The translations under genes and the position numbers were made by a program. Positions 24,701 through 37,360 of a DNA stretch of 64,000 nt are shown piece by piece. Source of the DNA: Onchocerca lupi (Eukaryota > Nematoda > Chromadorea > Rhabditida > Onchocercidae); assembly GCA_028564675.1 (NCBI GenBank), contig JAOVVO010000449.1, forward strand, positions 1 through 64,000, written 5' to 3'. The notes beneath the pieces were generated by a model. The model searched no databases. It was given only the letters and a program-made list of their open reading frames with translations, and was not told where the DNA came from. Positions within the stretch are counted from its first letter, which is position 1. The number at the start of each line of letters is the position of its first letter.

Positions 24701-27700
24701 AACATGCTCATACTGATATATATTGATATAATGCATTCTTAACTTAATAAAAAGCATAACGACATGAGTATATGATGAAAATCATTGCGCAAATATATGC
24801 TTTCTGGCTTTTTGATTACTCTTTAGCTCACTCTGTTTTAGATTTTCAACTGGTCTCTATTAGACAATCTCTATTATCGGGATCGGAAATTCTCGATCGA
24901 AGTACGAAATACACGGCTAGTTTCTATAAAAAAATATGTTATTTCACTTCTTATGCATTGACATTATATATGTCTTTTAATTTTCGAAGAAACTAGTTTC
25001 TAATATCTCAGTTGTTTGATGCAAAGAAATCTGTAACAGCAGTAGTATCTTTTCGTTTTGACTGCTGCTGTTACTACTGCTACTAACTACTTTTACTACT
25101 ACTTCTACTACTGCTACCACTACTACCACTGCTATTACTGCAATTACATTAGAAATGTACCGATATCTCGGATGACCTTTATGCACTCTATTTTTTCCAT
25201 TTGTCAAATTTATAGCTTACCATTTAACTTTAGACCGCTATAGTCTCACATTTATGTAGCATCTTTGCTGAATATTTCTTCGATTTCTATAGCATCAAAA
25301 ATAATTATTTCCTATTTCTTTCGACAAATATTTTGGAGCTTTTTCCTGAATATAACAGGTACTTTTACTGTCCATTTGGCAGTTTTTCAGAGTAATCCAA
25401 TCATCTGGAAATGTAAACAGTATTTTGGATAGTACGGGTTGTTTAGATTCAGATGATGAACTCGCAAAAGCTGTGAAAGATCCCACAACTCAGTAAGTTT
25501 TATTTTGAGGAAATGGAAGTGATGCACTTTGAGATATGCAATAATTTTTTTTTTCTTTTTTCAATGTTAGATTTGCCGTACAACATAATTTTACTTTTTT
25601 AAATATCAAAGGATATGCGTCACTGTCTCCGTTTCAATTACAAAGATCACTTGTATTCCGCTTGTTTCTAGGTATCATTAAACTATTTTTAGAGTGTCTG
25701 TATCCAGGCGTTCAGTGGCATCCTCTGCTGTACAAGTTTATGCTTTTTACTGTGATACTAATTTTTTGTGTAAAACAATTTGGTCAACAGCAATCTCACT
25801 CCATCAGTTTTATTTAGATCAACGGACGTGTGCTAGTGCCAAGGTGAGTGCAGCTTGTTCCCATTCATTCCTTAAAAGTAGCAAATTAGAATTCCTTTTA
25901 AGCTTAACCTTGTTAATACTTGCTTTTATATTGATTAATTTTTCTAAAGAAATGTTCGATCTGTGATTATTCTTCCTGCTTCCATTACCGTGATTTATTT
26001 TGCTAGGCAAGATAGTGAGCTGTTGTGTTTGTTCTTTGTTACCAGTTAGTAATAAATTCCAGACTTTAAGGCGGGATAAGATGATTCGTCGAATATCATT
26101 ATTTATCTGTAATAGTTCATCTGTCAGCCAGAGTTTTTATTGTAAAAAGGTGTCTTTTGAAGTATGGTTTAAGTAAGGTATGCAAGTAGACATCTAATTT
26201 TAAAAATATCGCAAATAAAGGGTATTTCATTATTTTCTTACTTTATTCACGTTTTCCACTCACAAAATTTTGAAAAGTTTAAAGAAAAAATGATTTGATT
26301 TCTTGTCATAAAATCATAAGGATAGAAATTAAGTGGTTCTTTTCCACACTAAATTGTATAATAATGTTGAGAAAAAACGGATAAACGTTTCAACTGATGA
26401 GCACAGTTTATCGTTATTATGCATCTGTTTGTATTGTGTCCCTATCACTTTGTCACTATTTGAATATTAATTAACAAAGTAATTAAGTCCTTGCACTCTG
26501 CCGTATTTCCACTCATTTAAAGGTCTTAGTTGAAATAATCTCTAATTAGTTGGTTAAGACTTATATATTAGCACTGTTAATCAATCTCACTGAGAATTTC
26601 ATAGATTAATAGAAATGTCTAGGGAAAAGATACCAAGTACTATTTTTTGCATTTACCCGAAATTATTGTTTCTTTTTTTTTTTTTGTACTTCTCTCAAAT
26701 TAGAGCACAGCATAAATTCAACCTTTAATTTCCTTGGTCGTTCTTGCTTTTCAAATCATGTGTTTTCAAGATAATGTTGGTAATTAAGATAGATGAAATA
26801 AATCGTCTCAGGTGGGAACTAGCGGATAACTTGTAAGACTTCAAGTGATTGCATCGCAAATTCACACAAGAATTAGGGCCATAAATATATATCACTATAA
26901 CTGTAATTTTAGTGGGGCGGAAAGATGGTTCGCTACTGAAGTCCCTTCAAGTTCCGACGACGAAGGTTATAGATTGATAACTGACATAATACGATTTTTT
27001 GCTGGAGATAAATGTGCATACTACTATGCTAATCAATTTCAGTAGTAATATATAGTACGTGACATATTTCTGTCGGATCACTTTACTGGTAAAGTATTGC
27101 ATTTTGCTTCTTCGCATTATGATTTTCAGTAATTATCTGGTATACAGACTTTCACTTGTCAATGATGGGTAAGCATTTGAGTGGTATTTGCATGTTTTAT
27201 TAATAGTTTAATCTCTCGCCTTGGAACATTTACAGTCGTTATTCGAAATACGAGATTTCTATTGGCCTCCCTGTAGCATAGTTAATCCGAAATGTATTGC
27301 GCATGCGGAACATTTAGCATACTTATATATAAGCATTCAACAGTTCGAAATATAAATTAGCAGAGAGGATGGGGGTGCATTTGACTGGTTAATGAGCAAT
27401 TTCAACAAATAGATATCCTCATCTTCTAAACAGCTAATACAATCATTCACTTGTTCAAAACAATAAGCTGCACAAGCAAACAACCAGACCCTTACAAGAG
27501 CGACCACATCAACCATTCAGAAACATAATGGACATAGACGACCACGCACACCGCATCGTATTGCAGTACTGCAGGATGCAGTGAATGATCTTGATCCAAT
27601 CGAAATTTCACTATTTGTCAGCGTCCCAGCAGCACTCCAAATAATATATATACATACACATACACACACGCACACATCCACACACAGACTATGTATAACA

Positions 27701-30700
27701 TTGTCAATGAGTAACGCAACCATCCGACCATCGTTGTAGTCACAAAATAGGATGCATTTCATGTTGAATAGTTCATCCCATAGCATCGAAATTGAAATCT
27801 TATTATATTGTTGATTGGTGTGGTCATTTGTATGACGTGAAGCAATCGGCATGTTTTGATGGATGTCTGAATGATTGATTACTGGATCTTCTCCATGCAG
27901 AACTTCCTGTCGTGAACTGCTTTTCGACTATTATCATGATCATGCTAATGTTGAAGATGTGCTGAGTGGATTTCTTCTTTCCTTTTCTTTTCTTGGTTAC
28001 ATACATGAAGATGTCAGTAAGCCTTGTCATAAAGGTTAGCTTTTTGGGAAGATGAGGCTTGAGTTTTCGGCACTGAACAGTGAAAGGAAAGAAAAAATGC
28101 TTGAATGGAATGTGTCGCGAAAAGTGAGCAGTTGTCTGTGTGAGAACTTCATCTACTGTCTTGCTCAGACATCTGCTCCTACATTACTTTTGAGAGTTTG
28201 TTGTAAACTAACTTCACTTTTATGCCAGGATAGCTGTGCTACGAATTTATTTCGAAACAAGATGAGGTCAGTTAGTCGTCAGTAATCCTTATCGGGATGA
28301 GAGAGACTTGATAGAGAAGAGGAGGACAGAAGATGACTATCTATGCTTCTGGATTTTCCGATTAACTTCCAAATTTTCCTCTATTCCGAAAGTACTCATT
28401 TGTTATGTGTCTTTTTTTCGAATACTTTAGTTTTCCTTTTAGTTGGCAACTCGGTCGGATAAATAACTATACGCTACTTTCAGAGGATTGTGTCGAATGA
28501 TCCAGGAGTTGAATTGAAACAATTGGGCGAAAAGCTTTGTCGTCTAATAAGTCATTCTTCTGTTGCATCATCGCTGCCCTCTTTAAAGTAAGCTTATTCC
28601 ATAATACTCATAAATAATCATTGGCTTACTGAAATAATCATATATTTATACCGTATGTGAAATTAATATAAATTAAGTGGTCGTTTTTTTATAATTGTTG
28701 CATCCATGCTATAGAATTTCTCTTGTTGTTTTTCGTCGCTTTCCATTTTTATATATCATTTGAGGATTTTCCACTTTTTTTTTTTTTTTTTAATCATTTC
28801 TTGGTTACTTCTCTTAGCTCTTGAAAGATTCTCGAAACAGCGATGAACGATTGGACTTTAGGTGTAGAATTTGATTAATGTATTGTCGAAGTCATCCGCA
28901 ACAATAAAGCTTGTGGAACCGAAGTCTTTTTTAGAACGGAATCATCCGTAAATACTTCTTAGTTTTATAAATTTATTTCCTGCGTTATGAACTTTATAAA
29001 TCAAAGAACTCATGACGAATTAAAACTAGCTCTAGAAGTCAAATCATGAAGCATCCGAGTCAAGCATTAGGGGCTTAGTTTGTTCAGACCAGGAGATAAT
29101 ATTTGGAGTCAATGGGTAAAATGATGACGTAGAATTAGAAATTTTAATACAACATATTGTCTGTGATTCGACGTATATTCTAACACTGTAGATTTCGAGA
29201 AATATCTTTTGCCTAATCATTCAATTAATTACAGTTACTAATAATAGCTTTTATATGATTTTCTGAAAAATGATTTTGTTTCTCGAGCATCTCTCTCTCT
29301 GCTTATTCTCTTGCTTTCTCGTTTAGTCTTTTATAGGATTCCCACCAAAAATTTGGTAATACGGTAATTCTGCATTCTTTCATTTTGTGAGCATGCTATT
29401 AGTGCCTAATTTAAAGTCCCAAAGTCTGTCAGCAGTTGGCATACAACAAAATGAATTCTCTCAGGCTTCAAAATAAAGAAAGAAGTATGTATTGAACAAA
29501 TAATTCAATTAAAATTGACAATACTGCTTAATGTATTATTCAGTGGCCTATCCTCTACCGGCTAACTAGCTTTTTCCTGATATTTTCGCGCATATATGTG
29601 ACATTTATGTACAAAACAATGTGATAGATTGAAATTGCTTTCGAAGATTTGGTTGTTTTCTCCGCAGTCAAATCGTTAACGGAAATTAGTTAATTTCACT
29701 GGTTAATTTTTCTATTATACTGAATCAACATTTTAATCAGTATGTATTGTAATATTTCGTGTTGTTTTTGTTTGTCATTCCTATCTTATTTTCCTTTTTT
29801 TTTCTGACTTGAAGTTAAATTTGGAATTTCATGGCAAATAATAGTTCTTTGTCTTACCGAAAGTGTTATTATTAAAAAATCATTCACATTACAGTTCGCT
29901 GTCGTCGAGTGGTATGCCGTCAGCAAAAGTATCTGATGGTTCTTTTGTTTCATTGTCATCATTGAACGATGTCCAAAATCGAGGTACTATGATGTGAGAA
30001 CTTCCATTTTCGTATTGTATATTTTTATAATTAATTTATCTTAATTATTATTTATAGAAAAGATTCAAGAGGAAAAGCAAAAAGAAATTGAATTGTACAG
30101 ACAATTGAAAAAAAGAAAAAACGAACTCGAAGAAAAACTTCTGGCGAAACTTGATGAATTACGGGAAGTGTGCATCAAGGAAGCGGTAAATATTTAGAAA
30201 CCAGCAAGTTAAGCTGATACAACAAAAATTTTCATTATTTTACTCTTTTAATTGCAACTGTTCTACAGGAAATCACGGGTGAATTACCAAAAGAGATTTA
30301 CAAGACGCTAATGCCAGGGGAAGAGGAGCCGAAAGTGAAGCGACGTGTTGGAACAGCTTTTTCACTTAGCGAAGAAGTTTTCAAGAGACCTGTAGATAGT
30401 GTTAGTTTTTTCTTTCTGTTCCTCAAAATTTTTTTGTAACATTAAAATTCAGATAGTACTTTTCATCCATATAGAAATGTCCAATGCTTGAACACAATTT
30501 CATGTAAATTTTTATGACGTTAGCTTTAGAATGACAGAATTTCTATGCTGGAAGCGGATGTCGAATTGCACAGGAAAATTGTTGCTGCAGCAGAACGTTT
30601 AGCTAAAGATAAAACAACTAATAAATCGGTGAGAAAAAAGCGCCAAAAAGATTTGGTAGCGGCTACTCAGAAATTACGGGGACTTGAGTTTGGTCTCACT

Positions 30701-33626
30701 CAGCTTCGACTTTCGGCTAGCAAACCTGATGTCAGCATTTCTGTCCATAATGTTTCTAGAAATAAAGGTTAACTTTTCTTACAGTTAGTTTTACTCATGC
30801 TCTGCTGACAGTCAAATGATTATCGTTTATGTCATCATGTTTAAATATTATTAATTATTACCATTTATCATCGTTTCTTTTGATTTGTTGCTTATAAGAT
30901 TAATTTTTTCCAGAACCCTGGCGAAACTGTTCAGATTATCAGATCGAATCGACATCATTAGGTACTCGAAATGATTCAAATTCACTGATTACGAAATCTT
31001 GTCCAGCTACACCACGAGGCTCGTTTCCAGATTTACTTACCTCCGCGGACAACGAACGAAGTGAAGTAGATGATGATGATGATGATGATGATGGAAAGAG
31101 GAGAGCGTCCACGTAAAGTCCTTACTTATCATTCAGTGTTGAATGTGCGCTTAGATTTCATTTATAGTTGCAAGTGATTTAACACGAGCAGAACTAGGTC
31201 TAAATTAGTAGATAAACGTCTAGTTTTATGTTAGAAATTAAAAAAACAAAAAGCTTGAGAAGAGAGTTCGTAGATGGAATTATGGAATTTGAAATTTAAG
31301 TTCAAAAACTTGGAATCCAGGAATTTCATTTACTGAATACATAACATGTTTAGGGAGTGTATCCAACGATATCCATCAACATCAACCTGCCCCAGCATTC
31401 CTTCTGCTTATATCACTAACAATAATACTTACCTTACTAGTGTTACTGAAAGTGGCTTATCACTTGGGAACCCGTCTTTTGATTCCAGAATTTCAAAGTA
31501 TGCAACAGCTTCACTTCCTCATCACACCTGTTATTTCCTTCCTGAACGTGAAATATCGTGGGAGAAACTAAAGAACCACAGCGCTGAAAATCATCACATA
31601 CCTGTGTAAGTCAATCACAAGAAAAAATAATTGAATTCCTAAAAAGCAAATCGTAAATGATCAATACCCGTTTATTCTTTCTTCCGGTAATCATTTTGAC
31701 TAGGATGTGAAATTAAACTGATGAAATAATATGATTTTTGGTTTTTACAGTTGCAGTGTAAGTGAACACCTTTCTAGTTGTTGCAATTTAATAACCTATT
31801 TCTGTTGGAAAGCAGCTTATTTGCAAATTGTGCAATTCTGAATTATCCGTAGATTGTATTATAATTATATCATTAAATGGATGGTCGTAATTTATTGTTT
31901 CAGATATGAAAATGTTGGTTATAAATCGTGTGTCTCTTACAAAAGTTCCTACAGAGAAATGAATTTCCCTACACTGAATGTAAGTTACTCATAATTTACC
32001 GGTATGAAATAATAAAGTCTTTCAAGGCTTTGCTAGTTCCCTTCATCTGCGGTAAAATAAATTTAAGATTTTTCCTAAAAAATAAACTTGAGATTTTTCC
32101 TACAATTCATACAGATTACCCATACAGTTATAAAATTTGTGCAGTAGTAGTTTTTCAGAACTTTTTTTGATAGCATTTTTCGGATTTCACATTAGTAATC
32201 ATATGCAGGACTATACTAATTGCAAAGATCGAGTACAACGCGCATTCTCGGACCATGATTTGCCAGACCAGGGACCAGTTATGACTAAGAATAGCGATAA
32301 GTATGAATCTCGAATTAATTACGCTGTTGTTGGGTCTAATGAATCGTCAAGAAACATTGCTGATTACGGAACTGCCTTAAAGCAGCCTTCCTGGAAATAC
32401 CGTTTCGGACAGGTTTTTCACTAACTTTTTCAAAAATCTTGAAAATTTCCCAGGTATTTGTTTTAGTTACACGAAAGAATGAGAATTAAATTGCAGGAAA
32501 ATAGCCGAGATCTTTGTATAATAGGAGCTGGAACAGGAAGTAGTGATGCGGGTCGACAACTAATGATTCAGCAACAACAGCAAAATGATGAAATTCCATC
32601 TTCATCATGTCTTGGACCAAAATTGGTGAATTTGTCACCAGAGACGTATCAACAAACTAGTACTAGCTGTTGTAATAGTCCACCTGTTGCTGGTTTATTG
32701 TCGACTGATGGAACAACACCACTGCGTTACACAATACTTCCGACATCGCGTTCTTATAATGAAGGTTTTACAACGGCAAGTCTGGACAGGCGAGCTATGA
32801 AAGAAAGGTTACTTTTTTTTTTTTTTGAAATTCAGTGTCATTAACTTGATGTCCGAAAGTAATAGTTATCGTAACAATTTAATTCAAGTTTTTGTTTAGT
32901 TGTTGTCTACATACAATCAGAGATTCAGAATCCATATCAACAGGCGAAAAGTCATTGACCCTATTGATATTTGTAGCTTTCATGCCTTATCTTCAACAAC
33001 AGTTGCAGTCTATCAAAGTTTTTCCTTTTTTTGTAGGCAGTCATCTTGTAGTTCCATGGGATATCATCATCTCCGATCAACACATTTGGCAGTCGGCGAT
33101 ATGATTCGTGAAATATGTATTGAACAGCCAGTTACTCGGCATTCACACCTGAGCACTTCCCGATTCACTACTACTTTTCCAGTTTCTGAAAAGAGGTATG
33201 TTTTATTTCAGCGAAAAGTACTTCTAGATGATCGGAATCTTATTCATTGTGACTGTTTTGCCTCTCAAAGCCTCTTCATTATAAATTTTTTAATTTATTG
33301 CATTATTTCTAGTGATTGTTATTTTTAGCAAACCTCTTACATCAGCTGATATTCGTCGCTACCAGCAACGTTCACCATTACAACAACACAACAGTCCGGA
33401 ACACAATGTGACGTCACCGGGGAATATAATTCAGATCACCGGATCTTCGTCAAATTTACGCCCTCCACCACCTGCTTATCCAGTTGCTATACGAAACGGG
33501 ATATTTGGTGTCAAAAGTCCATTGGAAAAAGTAATTACAGCACCCACAGATCGTCGAATGGATACTCTGAAGAATTATTACAAGGATAAAGCGAACGGAA
33601 GAAAGAAGAATGCCACAGCTGTTTGA
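21740..33626 (+). CDS. FRMD4-type FERM-domain scaffold protein
   Basis: FRMD4A/B proteins are cortical scaffolds that link Par-complex and Arf6-exchange factors at epithelial junctions. Twenty-one exons chain in phase to 1087 aa: 21740-21906, 22651-22755, 22952-23036, 23148-23227, 24052-24204, 24304-24448, 24842-24919, 25383-25492, 25693-25843, 28484-28587, 29895-29983, 30058-30185, 30269-30400, 30530-30767, 30914-31112, 31354-31605, 31904-31979, 32209-32412, 32497-32807, 33037-33195, 33329-33626. Residues 1-355 are a FERM domain (HLLDGRQLELTIQPRL, GISNKGIFQYD, LLDNLYYRDRKFSIEV, STAISLHQFYLDQR). Residues 420-590 match the FRMD4 coiled coil (LEEKLLAKLDELREVC, ITGELPKE, VKRRVGTAF, ERLAKDK). The rest is a serine-rich, low-complexity tail with eight aspartates (GAT repeat) and a final Ala-Thr-Ala-Val. 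Exon 8 (residues 272-307) is an insertion relative to human FRMD4A. The ATG directly follows an acceptor, so the mRNA is trans-spliced or has an upstream leader exon. Confidence 0.93.
22368..22458. repeat. two-copy 45-bp tandem repeat in FRMD4 intron 1
   Basis: 22368-22412 and 22413-22458 are adjacent, slightly diverged copies sharing CGAAATTGGCAACA and AACTGAT. Confidence 0.85.
23350..23622 (-). other. antisense open frame inside FRMD4 intron 4
   Basis: About 90 codons are open on the minus strand with Gln/Thr/Asn-rich composition (for example RQNNQQQGQNYS). A second minus-strand frame overlaps at about 23530-23680, begins with ATG and is highly charged (RRQIGDRERRRDSERIYKDR). A nested gene is possible, but I found no complete exon chain. 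Confidence 0.2.
25061..25146. repeat. imperfect (TAC)n-type repeat
   Basis: An interrupted run of TAC, TGC and CTA triplets in FRMD4 intron 7. Open frames through it are simple-repeat artefacts. Confidence 0.9.
25844..28483 (+). other. long intron 9 of the FRMD4-type gene
   Basis: This 2.6-kb intron is the longest in the gene. It contains poly-T at 26671-26685, a CA-rich microsatellite (27651-27687) and a possible unused exon after TAATTTTAG at about 26911. That frame encodes GAERWFATEVPSSSDDEGYR but does not match the flanking intron phase. A cysteine-rich frame at 28052-28285 has no recognisable domain. Confidence 0.6.
27651..27687. repeat. (CA)n/(CATA)n microsatellite
   Basis: A dinucleotide repeat within intron 9 of the FRMD4-type gene. 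Confidence 0.9.
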
Positions 33627-33827
33627 ATGTTTGTCAATTGTAGCAATGTTTTGCTCAGTGTAAAACGGTTAAAATCAACTAGTATTGTTGACTTATAGTG
33701 CGGTGATAATAGATGACGGCGTGAGAATATGCATCTCCTTTCAAAGCGTTGAATTATTAAGTAACTTTGTTGCTCACAGTTAATAGCGAAACATCATTTA
33801 AAAAAAAAAAAAAAAAAACGAGTAAAG

Positions 33828-33833
33828 AATAAA
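33828..33833 (+). terminator. polyadenylation signal of the FRMD4-type gene
   Basis: AATAAA about 200 bases past the TGA at 33626, just after an A-rich tract. It is the best candidate cleavage signal for this gene. Confidence 0.5.
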
Positions 33834-33954
33834 CGATAGCATAACCTCCTGCGCATCGCAACATTGTGGATGCAGATGAGGTCTGAGTGCATTTTAGTTT
33901 TGATGGAATAGGTTCGGAAACTGGAGCCAATTTGTTGTGCATTATTGATTACAG

Positions 33955-34445
33955 ATGGCATCCCATTGTGCCGCATATTAGGAGTTCTCTTTATCAATTT
34001 TATTTTGTTATTTGAAATTGTTTCTTTGAGGTGTAGAAAAAAACTTCTGTTAGTGTACATTTATTTTTCTGCATCAGCAATTAATACTATCATCTCTTGG
34101 TGCTGCTTTGTTACTAATTCCGACTACAAAATGAGCATTCCTATAGATGTAGCATTGTTTTTACATATTCTCTATTTCATTGTTTCCATCCTACATCCTC
34201 CATTGTTGACGCATGAAAACTGTGTTTCATTAGTTGTTTCGCATTCTTCATGGTATTATTTATGGAGACGGAAACTTGTCCTGCAAGGTCCTGGTACCTG
34301 CATATTTGCTTCCTTTTTCATAAATTACATTACAGTAATGATTTATCCGATGGACCTTCGAACAGATGCCTTCAATTTCTTCATTTTAGTTTCTTTTCTT
34401 ACCGAAATATCGAATTTACTTTCTTTTAACGAGAAAAGAAATTAG
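33955..34445 (+). CDS. multi-membrane-segment protein exon, possibly Frag1/DRAM/PGAP2-like
   Basis: After a GATTACAG acceptor a frame of about 163 codons runs to TAG. It contains about five hydrophobic segments: ILGVLFINFILLFEIVSL, a second around VYIYFSASAINTIISW, DVALFLHILYFIVSIL, CIFASFFINYITVMIY and FNFFILVSFLTEISNLL. A leading ITDGIP-like stretch and a closing SFLTEISNLLSF vaguely recall the Frag1/DRAM/Sfk1 membrane family, but this is weak. No ATG lies near the start, and the first in-frame Met is well inside (34132). An upstream exon with the first helix is therefore missing, or this is a decayed gene. It lies 330 bases downstream of the FRMD4-type gene on the same strand, so co-transcription is conceivable. 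Confidence 0.4.
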
Positions 34446-35520
34446 TGTAATTATAAAAACAATTCAGTATCGTGTATAGTTGATGGCAATGGCATAACAA
34501 ATCTTACTGAATGTACATCTCTTCGCACTTGTTGAAAATGTCTCAAGCTGTCGCGAATTTTTTTTGCGCGATATAAATAGTTAATTTGTATTAGTAAAAA
34601 AGGAATACTTCGTAAATCCTTTGTCGCGTAGCGTATTGTGGGCGTACGACTAGTTAAAAATTTTATTGTAAACCATAAAACGAGTCCAATATGTCGATAA
34701 TTTATTGTCGACCAAAGTACAAAGAATATCGAGAGAAAGGATTTGAAAGAAATGATGGCGTGGATACAAGTGTAGAAAGTATGAAGTATGAAGTATCCTT
34801 ATGAGAAAATCCTCCCTTTATATACTGTGAAGGAAGTAGGTGTGGCTACATGGATAGCCGTAAAGAGCCAATATATATTACAAGCATTGTAACAAGGTCA
34901 CAAGGTTAATGAGCATGTGAGATAGATATCCTTTGACACAAAGAAAGGATGTCTGGATTTATGTAATGAACTAAACAAAGAAAAGCGAGCGAAGATGATG
35001 AAATCGTAGCAATTGATTAACAATGTCAAGAAAAATGACTCATGTGAATAGTTAACAACCGTTCGCTATTACATCAAATGATCACAAGTATAAAACAATT
35101 TAAATTCAAATTTTTACGATACAGTTATTTCGGTTTTTTCCGACACAAGCATCCAGTCTGTTTAGTCCTTTGATGAACTGCAATATTTGTGCATATGTAC
35201 TTATTTTCTAATGTTTTTGTGTGGGATACTTCGAGGAAATGTACATCTGAATTCGAATGTCATTTTCAAGCATCAGCAGCGGTTCGTCGTTCTTAATGGG
35301 CTGTGCTAGATTGCACCATCCTTTGCTTTTTCACACTTCATAGTGTCTTGATCATACCGGTACAATGAGTAAATGATTTGATCCCCAACGCCACATGACT
35401 TGATCCCCAACGAGGGACACACAACGAAACAATTGTTATAATGGGACGTGAATTAGAGAAAAGCTATCAGGAAATATAGCTAAGATCTAAGGGTAACGGC
35501 ATCTTGACATTTATTTTTTC

Positions 35521-35712
35521 CTAAATTTCATTGGCAGTTTTCAATAGGTCAATTATTTGCCAAGTTTTGGTGTAGCGTGCAGAATCCATGATTTTGAAGC
35601 GATAATAGGAACAGGATTTAGAACAGTCTTCCACCTCTTTATCGTCATGATACTTGCAGATTGCATGCGATACATCAAACTTTGCAATATATTGTTTTGC
35701 AAAGAATGCCTT
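35521..35712 (-). CDS. possible 3'-terminal exon of an unrecognised protein
   Basis: After a GGGTTTCAG acceptor on the minus strand, 63 codons lead to TAG. The segment has natural composition (FFAKQYIAKFDVSHAICKYH, then a CX(9)CX(3)C cysteine pattern, then MDSARYTKTWQIIDLL). Upstream exons were not found. A frame on the opposite strand (35557-35778) is judged a shadow. Confidence 0.35.
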   Translation of the reverse strand, partial: KAFFAKQYIAKFDVSHAICKYHDDKEVEDCSKSCSYYRFKIMDSARYTKTWQIIDLLKTANEI

Positions 35713-36139
35713 CTGAAACCCATAGAGCATCAATTTTATAACAAGAAAGAGAGGAGAGGTTCTCAAACAAGAATTTAAGCTTGGAATTTGCAAAAAGAAT
35801 GCTATTCAACTGCGATTTAAATCAATAGTTGACCATTTGTTCAACCGCGACTGTTCGCTATCGTGTTCGTGAAGTTAATTCATAACAAGACGGATTATTT
35901 GAATTAGGATATTACGGCATTAATGAGAGACCGGTTACTCGCAAGAGAATTTTTTAGGACCGTTATTTCAATGAAATTTCTCTCTAAATAGCGTTTTGCC
36001 CATATAATAATTAACGTTAGTATAGTTTGCCAACTTGGAATTGTTGCAGGTACAAATCACAGTAAGAAAAAAGGACATCGTGTTAAGAACCATATGATTT
36101 AGCATCAATTCTAGCAGATCAGTTGAATGCCATTGAGAT

Positions 36140-36210
36140 ACATACACACATACACATACATACATACATACATACATGCATGTATAACACACATACATAA
36201 ACACACACAC
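36140..36210. repeat. (CATA)n/(CA)n microsatellite
   Basis: Tandem CATA units followed by CA dinucleotides. Confidence 0.95.
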
Positions 36211-36580
36211 TAAAGTTGCAAACGCTATTTTAGATGATATCAGAGCAAAGAATTATAAAGTGGATGGATGAGATTTCGATTTTATTCACAGAAACGAAGT
36301 TAATGATACTGATGAAAATAAGAGTTGTCGATGTTTCAAGGTCAAACATTAATTTGGTCAGTCATTAGGAAAAATAAAAAGTTACGCTAAGGCACCGCTT
36401 CCAGACATTTCCTCATTCTTAAGCAATGATTTTCTGGTTTTTAGCACCAAACTGAAACATCACCAAACAAATGATATCGTAAGTTTCGGGTTGATTCTTC
36501 AACATACAACTTTCAATATTCAAAATTCGAGCTCTATAAGCAGATGCATTCCTCTGTGATTCACTGGATGATATAAAAAT

Positions 36581-36740
36581 TTATTTATGACCATAAAATT
36601 TGAGTGTACGCTTATCCGCTGCTTTGGCATCGACTAGAAATATCGGAGCGCGTCTGGCATGATGTTGGAATTGCGCTTTACCTATAAGGGGACAGATTAA
36701 ACAGATACTGCAAACACATCCTCACCGCTCTGTGTTTTAT
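36581..36740 (-). CDS. possible terminal exons of a small basic protein
   Basis: On the minus strand an exon of 101 bases (36681-36581) follows a CCTTATAG acceptor. It encodes a basic stretch (KAQFQHHARRAPIFLVDAK, then ADKRTLKFYGHK) to TAA. Directly upstream, a 15-base segment (36740-36726) is bounded by CCTTCAG and GTGAGG and joins in phase (KTQSG-K), with an intron of 44 bases. An ATG GCA CGA ATG with a possible GTAAAG donor lies near 36950, but its phase does not fit. The composition suggests a ribosomal-type or other basic small protein. It is not recognised and could be a remnant. Confidence 0.3.
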
Positions 36741-37306
36741 CTGAAGGATGAAATTATTGTAAACCCAAAACTTCATTTTTGCTATATGATGAAAGATAAC
36801 TGTATGAAATGAAGCTCGTAGTATAACATTATTACTTTTTAAATGCTGTACAAATATCTCTGTTGTTGAAAGAAATGTATTTCAAAACTTGTGTGAGTCA
36901 TTGAAGATAATCAGAGTAGTGTGACTGAAAAAACTTTACCATTCGTGCCATGATTATCACACTACATGAAGCTATTCAGATAAAGGTAATGAAAAATGTA
37001 AGAATGGTCACTGACGAGATATAAATAATATAGCAAACTCACAAAGGAGGATGAATAAAATTTCTGGAAAACCAATTGATACGATCATCAATAAACTGCT
37101 CGTTATCTAATACTGTTGATAAATAATCATAATAAAAAAAAGTTAAAACAACAAAAAAAAAAAAAATTATATATATATACCGAGATTTTTTATTTGACGG
37201 TTTTTTCATCATCATCAATTTTGTTGTTTTGATTGGTTACCAACTAAATCGTTTTGAGTTGTTTTTGAGTATTTTATTTTACTTTTTCCTACAGAAATAT
37301 CTAACA

Positions 37307-37348
<42 letters not shown>

Positions 37349-37349
37349 T
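37307..37349. repeat. (TTA)n microsatellite
   Basis: About 14 TTA units immediately upstream of the exon candidate at 37361. Confidence 0.95.
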
Positions 37350-37360
37350 ATATGTTCTAG

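Noticed and set aside
25061..25207. Valine-rich minus-strand frame
   Set aside because: It is produced by the TAC-type trinucleotide repeat.
31750..31760. Possible 7-base microexon between FRMD4 exons 16 and 17, bounded by TTTACAG and GTAAGTG
   Set aside because: Including it would create a stop codon; direct joining of 31605 to 31904 keeps frame and gives a sensible product.
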